DNA of 22,508 nucleotides, taken from NCBI GenBank assembly GCA_025352345.1, contig JANXTP010000215.1, forward strand, positions 1-22,508, given 5' to 3'. The translations under genes and the position numbers were made by a program. The DNA is from Burkholderiales bacterium (GTDB taxonomy: Bacteria > Pseudomonadota > Gammaproteobacteria > Burkholderiales > Burkholderiaceae_C). Each line of letters starts with the position of its first letter. Within the stretch, counting starts at the first letter, position 1. Below, piece by piece: positions 6,636-19,388 of this stretch. The notes beneath the pieces are model-generated. The model was not told where the DNA came from. It was given only the letters and a program-made list of their open reading frames with translations, and ran no database searches.

Positions 6636-9600
6636 ATGTCATCACGCACCATGAACCTGTTCTATTCGATGGCAGCCAGCCCGCTCACTCGCTGGGTGGT
6701 GTTGCCCGCGCTGTGCGCCGCTGGCCTCGCGATCGTATCGGCACAAACCACCTCATCGCTGCCGCCCACGCTGACCCTGTCGCCCGAGCCCTTGTATGCC
6801 CGCGGCGCGCGCGCCAAGCCGACGCTGACGCTGGCGCTTTCGGTGGAGTTTCCGACGGTTGGCGCGCAGTACGTCGGCACGCCCAACACCAGCAGTGATG
6901 CCAGCTATTTGTCCACCAACAGATACGTCGGCTACTACGACACCGAGAGCTGCTACCTGTACAACCTTAGTTTAGGTGACGCGAGCCTGCGGTACTTCTA
7001 TCGCAGCGGCGTAGCCACCAACCGCACCTGTGGCGGCACTGGTTTCAGCGGCAATTTCATGAACTGGGCGACCAGTTCGGCGGTCGATGTGCTGCGCCTG
7101 GGCTTGACGGGCGGTGACCGCGTCATCGACACCTCTACCCTCACCGTTTTGCAACGGGCGGTGCTGCCCGGCAACTCGGCCAACAACAACACCAACTTCT
7201 GGAACGGCACGAACTTCCCTTCGAAGCAGATCACCAGTGCCCAAGCGGCGGGAGCGGTGCCAAGTTCTTTGCTCAATGGCTACTCGGGCACGCTCTATGT
7301 GGCCAACTGCCTCAACCGCGTGCATTTCGGCAGCCAGAAGACCGGCAGTTGCAATACGCCCGGCAACAACGGCAATTTGGGTCTGTCGTCTGTTTCGCCC
7401 CCGGTCACTGGCCTGACCGTTGACAACTTTTTCTACGCCCGAGTGAGGGTGTGTGAAACCGACGGCTCGGGTGCGTTGACCGACCCACGCACCAACCTCT
7501 GTCTGCGTTACCCGAATGGCAACTACAAGCCGGTCGGCAACCTGCAGAAGTACAGCGACCGCGTCCGCGTGGCGGCCTTTGGTTACCTGAACGACAACGA
7601 CGACACCACGCAGCGCTACGGCGGGGTGTTGCGCGCCCCGATGAAATACGTCGGTCCGCGGGCCTACGACGCCAACTTCTCGTTGATCTCGGGCACCAAC
7701 GCTACCCGTGAGTGGGACGAAAACACGGGCGTGTTCATGACCAATCCGGATGGTGCCACCGCACCGAACAGCGGAGCGGACAGCAACAGACCGAACTTGC
7801 CGATCAGTGGTGTGATCAACTACCTCAATCAGTTTGGTCGCACCGGCACCTTCGGCCAGTACAAGAGGCGCGACCCGGTGAGCGAGCTGTACTACGAAAG
7901 CCTGCGCTACCTCCAAGGATTGCCGCCGACGCTGGTGGGCACCAGCACCGCCACCAACGCGACGTACGGCATCAGCGACACCTTGCGTGACGGTTTCCCG
8001 GTGGTCTACACCGACTATCCCGCGTATACCGATCCGCACCCGGCGTCTACCGGCACCACGGACTATTCCTGCTTCAAGAACAACATAGTCGGAATCGGGG
8101 ACATGAACGCCAACGCTGACAAGTTTCTGCCTGGCAACGACCTCTCTGGCTTCGGCGACATTGCACGCACCGCCAGCGACTCGGCCAATGAGCCCGACTT
8201 CAAGTTCTGGACTCAAGTGGTGGGTGGTTTTGAGTCGAATCACACACCGGCGGTGTCCTACCCCGACGGCAAAGCCGTCCCGTTCAATGTCCCCAACCGC
8301 ACGACCAGCAATCCCAACACGACGACCCTCAACACTGCGCGATGGGGCATGGAAAGCCAGACCTTCTCCGGCGGTGCAACCTACTACGTGGCTGGCGCTT
8401 CGTACTGGGCCAACACCCACGACATTCGCGGAACGCAGTGGTCGAACACCGCCAAGCAGCGCCCGGGCATGCGCGTGACCACCTATTGGCTCGACGTGAA
8501 TGAATTCGGGCAGCAGACCGATCCCGCCGTACACCGCATCAGCAATCAGTTCTATCTGTCTGCGAAGTACGGCGGCTTCAAGGATGTGACCGGGTCAGGA
8601 GATCCGTTCAAGAAATTGGACACGAGCGGCAGCATCGTCCCGGACACCACCAACGTGAACTGGCAGCGGCAGTCCAGTGACCCCAACCTGCAGGAGGCCA
8701 AGAACTATTTCCTGTCGAGTTCTGCCGACACCGTTCTGGCCGCACTCGACGAGATCTTCGCCAACGTTGCGTCCGAAGCCAACAGCATTGCCGGTGGTGC
8801 GATCTCGACCTCGCGAGTCACGAGTTCGGGCGGCCTGATTTATCAAGCCCAGTTCGACCCGGCCGATTGGAGCGGTGATCTGGTGGCCTACTCGTTAGGG
8901 CTTTCGACCGATGGCACGCAGATCCAGATCGGTTCAGCCACCACCTCGGTCTGGAGAAACTCATCCAACCAGCCCGTGGGTGTGGCTGGCAAGCTCGATG
9001 ACACGGCGACCAGCAGTCGCAACATCTACGTAGGTTTCAATTCATCGGCGACGACGCCGGTCTTCGACAGCAGTGCCTTCACCTGGGCAGCTGTTGACAC
9101 CTCCGTCAAGAATGCGCTGTTCACCTCGCCCGAGACGGCCGCTGTGCAGGGCCAGAACCGCTTGAATTACCTGCGAGGTGACCGCTCTCTGGAAGCCGGG
9201 GCTACCTCCGCCAGTGGGGTTCCCACGCCAGGGGCTACATTCCGCAAGCGCGGCAGCGTGCTGGGCGACATCGTCAACTCGGGCATCGCTTACGTGGCGG
9301 CGCCCACGCAGACGATTTCCGACACCTCGTATGCGAGTTTCTACAGCGCCAACCTGAGTCGCGGGCCTGCTTTGTATGTCGGTGCCAACGACGGCATGCT
9401 GCACGCCTTCAGCGCTACCACGGGCGCCGAGCTGTTTGCCTACATTCCGAGCTGGGTGGTCCCCAACCTGATGGCGTTGACCACATCGCCGTACACCCAT
9501 CGCAGTTATGTTGACGGCACACCGGTGGTGACCGAGGCCAACCTGGGCTCCACCAGTTCGGCAGACTGGCGCACGGTGTTGGTGGGTGGTGCGGGCGGTG

Positions 9601-10880
9601 GTGGCCAGGGCGTTTACGCGCTCGACGTGACCAACCCGGCGGCCTTCGGCAACAGCAACGTCCTGTGGGAGTTCACCGACAAGCACGATGTCGACATGGG
9701 CAACGTGATCGGCACGCCGCAGATCCTGAAGATGAACATCGCGGCCGGCACTGCCACGCCTGACTACCGCTACTTCGCGGTGGTCGCCAGCGGCGTGAAC
9801 AATCAGGTGGTGGACGGCTATGCCAGCACCACGGGTCGGCCGGCGCTGTTCTTCCTGCAGCTCGACAAGCCGAAATCGGCAGCGTGGCAGTTGGGCGTCA
9901 ACTACTACAAGGTCAATTTCCCGGTGATCACGACCGACAGCTCGCTGCCGTCGGGCCTGGCCAACTTCACCGTTCGGCTTGGGAACGCAGGCGAAGTTAC
10001 TTATCTGTACGCCGGCGATCTGCAGGGCAAGCTGTGGAAGCTCGACTTCCGGGCGACCTCGGCGAGCGCGTGGAGCCTGAACAACCTGTCGTACTTCACG
10101 AATGGCGGCAGTGCGGTGGCGATGTTCTTGGCCACGGATGCCGCAGGTAACCGCCAACCGATCACGATGGCGCCTGCGCTGACCTTCGGGCCGAGCCGCG
10201 GCATCATCGTGTCGTTCGGAACCGGGCGCTACTTGTCGGCAGCAGACAACGCGGCGCCGTTCAAGGCTCAATCGGTGTATTCCGTGTTCGATAACAACAC
10301 GAACACACTGGACTCCAGCGGTTCACCAGAGGCCGCTGTCTCAGGCCGAGGTCGCCTCAGGCCTGGTACGGTCACTTCCAGCGCAATCACCGTCGCCAGC
10401 TTTGCCTGGGGTCGGCCCACTGCAGACATCAACAGCGTCAGCACAGTGGCCGCCGGTTGGTATTTCGACTTCTACCAGTCAGGCACGACGACCAGCGTGA
10501 CAGGCACCGGCGAACGACAGATCAGCGGCTTCGGCGTGCTGGCCGGGCGCCTGATCTTCGGATCGGTGATCCCTGCAGTGACCAGCTGCGACAACGGCAC
10601 CGGCAACCTGTTCGTGGTGGACACCTTGAGCGGCAACGGCACTGCGACAGTGTCCGACGTCGGTATCCTCGGCGAACCGTTTCTGACCCGGGTGGGTTAC
10701 TCAGCGTTGGATCCCAGTGATCCGACCGGGTCCCGCAAGGAAACGACGCGCTACCAGATCATCAAGCAGGGCTCGGGAGGCCTCGGCACCCAGGCCAGCC
10801 AGACGATCAACAACACCGTCGGGCGGCTGAGCTGGCGCGAGATCAACAACTACCAGGACGTGAAGAACGCCACCCCATGA
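6636..10880 (+). CDS. pilY1: Type IV pilus tip adhesin/assembly factor PilY1
   Basis: PilY1 (PilC in Neisseria) is a large exported protein that primes pilus assembly, limits retraction and acts as adhesin or mechanosensor. The frame is open upstream, but ATG 6636, two bases after the pilX stop and with AGAGAAGGG just before it, is the real start, giving 1414 residues. A signal peptide is visible (hydrophobic stretch ending AIVSA before Gln-Thr-Thr). The N-terminal half matches the betaproteobacterial class (YVGYYDTESCYLYN, FSGNFMNWATSSAVDVLRLG). The C-terminal beta-propeller has YVGANDGMLHAFSATTG (about 912-928), a DGTPVV strand, YAGDLQGKLWKLDF (about 1124-1137) and FGTGRYLS. The loop just before YAGDL, normally an Asp-rich calcium site, reads RLGNAGEVT (1114-1122). 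The gene overlaps pilE by 4 nt. Confidence 0.95.
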   Translation: MSSRTMNLFYSMAASPLTRWVVLPALCAAGLAIVSAQTTSSLPPTLTLSPEPLYARGARAKPTLTLALSVEFPTVGAQYVGTPNTSSDASYLSTNRYVGYYDTESCYLYNLSLGDASLRYFYRSGVATNRTCGGTGFSGNFMNWATSSAVDVLRLGLTGGDRVIDTSTLTVLQRAVLPGNSANNNTNFWNGTNFPSKQITSAQAAGAVPSSLLNGYSGTLYVANCLNRVHFGSQKTGSCNTPGNNGNLGLSSVSPPVTGLTVDNFFYARVRVCETDGSGALTDPRTNLCLRYPNGNYKPVGNLQKYSDRVRVAAFGYLNDNDDTTQRYGGVLRAPMKYVGPRAYDANFSLISGTNATREWDENTGVFMTNPDGATAPNSGADSNRPNLPISGVINYLNQFGRTGTFGQYKRRDPVSELYYESLRYLQGLPPTLVGTSTATNATYGISDTLRDGFPVVYTDYPAYTDPHPASTGTTDYSCFKNNIVGIGDMNANADKFLPGNDLSGFGDIARTASDSANEPDFKFWTQVVGGFESNHTPAVSYPDGKAVPFNVPNRTTSNPNTTTLNTARWGMESQTFSGGATYYVAGASYWANTHDIRGTQWSNTAKQRPGMRVTTYWLDVNEFGQQTDPAVHRISNQFYLSAKYGGFKDVTGSGDPFKKLDTSGSIVPDTTNVNWQRQSSDPNLQEAKNYFLSSSADTVLAALDEIFANVASEANSIAGGAISTSRVTSSGGLIYQAQFDPADWSGDLVAYSLGLSTDGTQIQIGSATTSVWRNSSNQPVGVAGKLDDTATSSRNIYVGFNSSATTPVFDSSAFTWAAVDTSVKNALFTSPETAAVQGQNRLNYLRGDRSLEAGATSASGVPTPGATFRKRGSVLGDIVNSGIAYVAAPTQTISDTSYASFYSANLSRGPALYVGANDGMLHAFSATTGAELFAYIPSWVVPNLMALTTSPYTHRSYVDGTPVVTEANLGSTSSADWRTVLVGGAGGGGQGVYALDVTNPAAFGNSNVLWEFTDKHDVDMGNVIGTPQILKMNIAAGTATPDYRYFAVVASGVNNQVVDGYASTTGRPALFFLQLDKPKSAAWQLGVNYYKVNFPVITTDSSLPSGLANFTVRLGNAGEVTYLYAGDLQGKLWKLDFRATSASAWSLNNLSYFTNGGSAVAMFLATDAAGNRQPITMAPALTFGPSRGIIVSFGTGRYLSAADNAAPFKAQSVYSVFDNNTNTLDSSGSPEAAVSGRGRLRPGTVTSSAITVASFAWGRPTADINSVSTVAAGWYFDFYQSGTTTSVTGTGERQISGFGVLAGRLIFGSVIPAVTSCDNGTGNLFVVDTLSGNGTATVSDVGILGEPFLTRVGYSALDPSDPTGSRKETTRYQIIKQGSGGLGTQASQTINNTVGRLSWREINNYQDVKNATP

Positions 10881-11398
10881 AGCCGCGTCCATCGAACTCT
10901 CACCACGCGCCCCGAAACTGGATGCGCCAGCCCCGCTGTGGGCGTGGCTTCACCTTGATCGAGTTGATGATCACGGTGGCCATCATCGGTATCCTGGCGG
11001 CGATTGCCTACCCGTCGTATCAGGATTCGATCCTGAAGGGCCGGCGCGCTGAGGGGCGCACCGCATTGCTGAACTTGTTGCAGCAGCAAGAGCGTTACTA
11101 CACGCAAACTGGCAGCTACCTGAAGTTCGGCGCCGCAGCAACCGGGAACACTGGCACCAATGCGGCGGGCACCACCACCGTGACCATTCCTTTCAGGACC
11201 ACATCGGGCGACTCCACCAGCTTTGCCTACAAGCTGAGTGCCGATGTGTGCAGCAACACGCTGTTGCTCGACGAATGTGTCTTGCTGTCAGCGGTGCCTC
11301 AAAGAACCGACGCGGCTGCGGGCACGTTGACGGTGACCAGCAGTGGCACCAAGGATTGCAACGGCAGCAAGCGGCTCACTCCCGGCGTTTGTTGGTGA
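10877..11398 (+). CDS. pilE: Minor pilin PilE-like protein
   Basis: This is a type IV pilin-like protein of the kind encoded at the end of minor-pilin operons as PilE, where it connects the tip complex to the major pilin. The 173-residue product has a 24-residue leader and a perfect prepilin motif, GRGFTLIELMITVAIIGILA: cleavage after Gly24, Phe25 at +1, Glu29 at +5. It continues AAIAYPSYQDSILKGRRAEG, a typical PilE alpha-helix. Cysteines in VCSNTLLLDEC and the C-terminal DCNGSKRLTPGVCW suggest two disulfides. ATG 10877 overlaps the pilY1 stop (ATGA); ATG 10922 would give a shorter, more typical nine-residue leader and cannot be excluded. The major pilin is expected elsewhere in the genome. 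Confidence 0.9.
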   Translation: MKPRPSNSHHAPRNWMRQPRCGRGFTLIELMITVAIIGILAAIAYPSYQDSILKGRRAEGRTALLNLLQQQERYYTQTGSYLKFGAAATGNTGTNAAGTTTVTIPFRTTSGDSTSFAYKLSADVCSNTLLLDECVLLSAVPQRTDAAAGTLTVTSSGTKDCNGSKRLTPGVCW

Positions 11399-12006
11399 TG
11401 AAAACCGCTGCACCCATGTTCCGACGGCAGCGAACAGACGCATCGCAGCCTCGCGGCTTCACGCTGATCGAGCTGATGGTCACCCTCGCACTGGTGGCGA
11501 TCATGATGGTGCTGGCCGCGCCGAGTTTCATCACGTTTCAGCGGAACTCCCAACTGACATCCACGGCCAACAGCTTCCTCGCGTCGCTGTCGGCAGCGCG
11601 CGCCGAGGCGATGAAGCGACAGCTTCGAACCTTCGTGATTCCTGCGGATGGCAGCAACTGGTCCAGCGGGTGGACGGTATTTGTCGACGTCAACAGCAAT
11701 GTCTCGACCACGGCCTTGTCCTACGAGGGCGGCACTGACATCCTGCTGCCCAGTGTCGATGCGTTGCCGTCGTCGATCACCATCGACACCACCAGTGCGA
11801 CCAGCTTTGTCCATTCTGGCGTCAAGTACGTGATGTTCAACGGCACCGGTTTCATGAGCCTGATCGGTGGCGGGTTTCCGTCGGGCGGCGCCGATTCGCT
11901 GGACTTCAGCAATGGCAGCGAGACCCGGCGGGTGCTCGCCAGCGTGGCCGGGCGTGTTCGCGTGTGCAAGCCCAACACCACCGAATGCACTGTGGGCGTC
12001 TTTTGA
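11398..12006 (+). CDS. FimT/GspH-type minor pilin (pseudopilin)
   Basis: A 202-residue pilin-like protein with a GspH/FimT-type fold, a family that includes FimT and FimU minor pilins; some FimT proteins bind DNA during natural transformation. The leader ends at Gly20, followed by GFTLIELMVTLALVAIMMVL with Glu25 at +5, then APSFITFQRNSQLTSTANSF and SAARAEAMKR, which are the family's usual helix motifs. The C-terminal strand RVLASVAGRVRVCKP also fits. The frame extends upstream inside pilE, but ATG 11398, sharing one base with the pilE stop (TGATG), is the coupled start; ATG 11416 is another option. In Pseudomonas the fimU/fimT-type gene opens the cluster; here it closes it. Whether it acts as FimT or FimU cannot be decided. 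Confidence 0.85.
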   Translation: MKTAAPMFRRQRTDASQPRGFTLIELMVTLALVAIMMVLAAPSFITFQRNSQLTSTANSFLASLSAARAEAMKRQLRTFVIPADGSNWSSGWTVFVDVNSNVSTTALSYEGGTDILLPSVDALPSSITIDTTSATSFVHSGVKYVMFNGTGFMSLIGGGFPSGGADSLDFSNGSETRRVLASVAGRVRVCKPNTTECTVGVF

Positions 12007-12026
12007 CCTCGGTCTGAGTCCACGTC

Positions 12027-12749
12027 GTGGCCCGTTTGCCCCGTTCCGTGGTGGCGGGCCTGCCCCACGTGGTCATCCACCGAGGCTTGACTGGGCAGGA
12101 CGTCTTTCGCGACGACGTTGACCGTCTGGCCTACCGTCAGGCGCTGGTGCAGGCCTCGCGCGACGCGGGCGTCGCGGTCCATGGCTATGGGCTGTGCCGA
12201 GACGAGGTGCGCCTGCTGGTCACGCCCTCTGCGCCGCAAGCGCTGTCCACGATGATGCAAAGCATCGGCCGACGCTACGTCCGCAGTTTCAACCAGCGCC
12301 ATGGCCGCAACGGCACGCCCTGGGAAGGACGGTTCCGGTCCACGGTCATCGACGCCCCGGATTGGTTCATGCGCTGCCTGCAATACGCCGAAACCTGCTC
12401 TGGCGACGGCCCGAGCGACATTGATCCGGCGCTGTTGGCTGGCGCTGACGAGTGTTCGAGCGCCGGGCATCACCTCGGGCTGCGGATCGACGAGTGGATC
12501 ACCGAGCACGCGCTGTTCTGGGCCATCGGGAACACGCCGTTCGATCGCGAGGTCGCTTATCGGCGCGTGTTGGCACACTCGCTGTCACCCCGTGACATCG
12601 AAGCCGTCCGCAGCGCCACGCTGAAAGGGTGGGCGCTGGGCAGCCCCGCGTTTGCGAAATCGATCGAGGTATTGACCGGGCGGCGTCACGAACCTTTGGC
12701 CCGAGGCCGGCCGGCGCTGAGTGCCAAGGCCGCGCGGGGCGAGATCTAA
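12027..12749 (+). CDS. REP-associated (RAYT/Y1) transposase-like protein, HUH motif lost
   Basis: The 240-residue protein aligns by eye with RAYT proteins, IS200-like Y1 nucleases linked to REP palindromes. Family features seen: start MARLPRSVVAGLPHVVIHRG, then RRYVRSFNQRHGRNGTPWEG, FRSTVID, and a C-terminal part with GNTPFDREVAYRRVL and a final GRP. The active-site segment, usually close to MxNHVHLL, reads CRDEVRLL (57-64): the two metal-binding histidines are Glu60 and Arg62. A tyrosine at the nucleophile position remains (Tyr120), but the following NPVRAG-like motif is absent. The frame is intact and full length, so this looks like a domesticated or decaying relative, not a fresh insertion. 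GTG 12027 is chosen because it gives the canonical N-terminus; no clear ribosome-binding site precedes it. It lies 20 bases after the fimT-like gene, same strand. Confidence 0.75.
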   Translation: MARLPRSVVAGLPHVVIHRGLTGQDVFRDDVDRLAYRQALVQASRDAGVAVHGYGLCRDEVRLLVTPSAPQALSTMMQSIGRRYVRSFNQRHGRNGTPWEGRFRSTVIDAPDWFMRCLQYAETCSGDGPSDIDPALLAGADECSSAGHHLGLRIDEWITEHALFWAIGNTPFDREVAYRRVLAHSLSPRDIEAVRSATLKGWALGSPAFAKSIEVLTGRRHEPLARGRPALSAKAARGEI

Positions 12750-12811
12750 TCTGTCCCTATTTACAAAGAGCAGATTTAATGGGCCTTTACAAAAAGGGTC
12801 AGACCCTATTT
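12748..12811. repeat. REP-like palindromic remnant in an AT-rich patch
   Basis: Directly after the transposase-like gene the sequence turns AT-rich. It holds AATCTG/CAGATT (12748-12753 and 12771-12776, loop of 17) and the palindrome GGGTCAGACCC (12796-12806), flanked by an A run on the left and TATTTT on the right. GGGTC-N-GACCC palindromes are, from memory, typical of REP sequences that accompany RAYT genes. Two weakly similar blocks ending TTTACAAA (12761-12767 and 12786-12792) hint at a degenerate repeat pair. As RNA, the palindrome could also form a short hairpin followed by a U-rich tail and end transcripts weakly. Confidence 0.5.
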
Positions 12812-12818
12812 TAAGTTC

Positions 12819-12847
12819 TTGGCATGCTTACTGCGGCGCGCTAGGAT
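12819..12847 (+). promoter_or_regulatory. Probable sigma70-type promoter of gltBD
   Basis: TTGGCA (12819-12824, five of six to TTGACA) is followed after 17 bases by TAGGAT (12842-12847, four of six to TATAAT). Transcription would start around 12853-12856, giving an untranslated leader of roughly 25 bases before ATG 12879. This is the best-spaced promoter candidate in the window, and it lies just downstream of the REP-like patch. Confidence 0.5.
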
Positions 12848-12878
12848 TAACCCTCCTCATGCACCTCAGGAGCTCGCG

Positions 12879-17669
<4,791 letters not shown>

Positions 17670-17679
17670 TGTGCTCGCG

Positions 17680-17705
17680 GGCGATGGCGCACGTGCGCCA
17701 CCGCC
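17680..17705. promoter_or_regulatory. Strong hairpin / 16-nt perfect palindrome between gltB and gltD
   Basis: TGGCGCACGTGCGCCA (17685-17700) is a perfect palindrome. It extends beyond one A-C mismatch by four more pairs (GGCG/CGCC), giving an 11-position stem around an ACGT tetraloop. It starts 10 bases after the gltB stop and lies 54 bases before gltD. No T-run follows, so it is not a standard intrinsic terminator. It could protect the gltB mRNA 3' end, attenuate gltD, or be a protein binding site on DNA. Confidence 0.6.
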
Positions 17706-17759
17706 GGCTGCACCTTGTGAATCGAATCAACCCGTCAGTCAGAAAGTTGCAGGAACATC

Positions 17760-19247
<1,488 letters not shown>

Positions 19248-19272
19248 GGTTCCGAGCGCTCGAGAACGCCAG

Positions 19273-19301
19273 CGACCGATGGCTGATCGCCCCATCGGTC
19301 G
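19273..19301. terminator. Perfect 10-bp hairpin after gltD (terminator-like, no T-run)
   Basis: CGACCGATGG (19273-19282) and CCATCGGTCG (19292-19301) form a perfect 10-bp inverted repeat around a 9-base loop, 25 bases after the gltD stop. No T-tract follows on either strand, so simple intrinsic termination is uncertain. It may protect the 3' end of gltBD mRNA, or be an operator for the mla genes. Confidence 0.45.
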
Positions 19302-19318
19302 ATCCGGGCCGCATCCCC

Positions 19319-19324
19319 TATCAT
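19319..19324 (+). promoter_or_regulatory. Possible -10 box of the mla operon
   Basis: TATCAT matches TATAAT at five of six positions; a transcript would start near 19331. The -35 position overlaps the 3' arm of the hairpin ending at 19301 and has no good match. A separate mla promoter here is plausible because function changes from nitrogen assimilation to envelope lipid transport. Confidence 0.3.
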
Positions 19325-19346
19325 CGGCAGCCCGGCGGGAGGCCCC

Positions 19347-19388
19347 ATGCCTCTTCACGTTGTGCTGTCCCATGACCCCTGTGCCTGA
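19347..19388 (+). CDS. Possible 13-residue leader peptide overlapping the mlaF start
   Basis: ATG 19347 is preceded by GGGAGG (19337-19342), the only good Shine-Dalgarno sequence in this gap, and opens a short frame MPLHVVLSHDPCA that stops at 19388, inside mlaF in another frame. The mlaF ATG (19372) itself has no ribosome-binding site. Translation of the short frame could therefore deliver ribosomes to mlaF. The spacing of four bases is short, and chance is possible. Confidence 0.25.
   Translation: MPLHVVLSHDPCA

Noticed and set aside
6972..8534. Long minus-strand open frame opposite pilY1
   Set aside because: Same reasoning: PilY1 motifs fill the plus strand and the antisense product resembles nothing.
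11248..11397. Upstream extension of the fimT-like frame inside pilE
   Set aside because: A prepilin leader must be short; ATG 11398, coupled to the pilE stop, gives a proper class III leader.
12796..12811. GGGTCAGACCC plus TATTTT as a full intrinsic terminator
   Set aside because: The stem would be only about five base pairs with a three-base loop; weak termination is possible but a REP origin explains it better.
12819..12878. TTG start for gltB at 12819
   Set aside because: It coincides with the probable -35 box and lacks a ribosome-binding site; ATG 12879 has AGGAG at correct distance.
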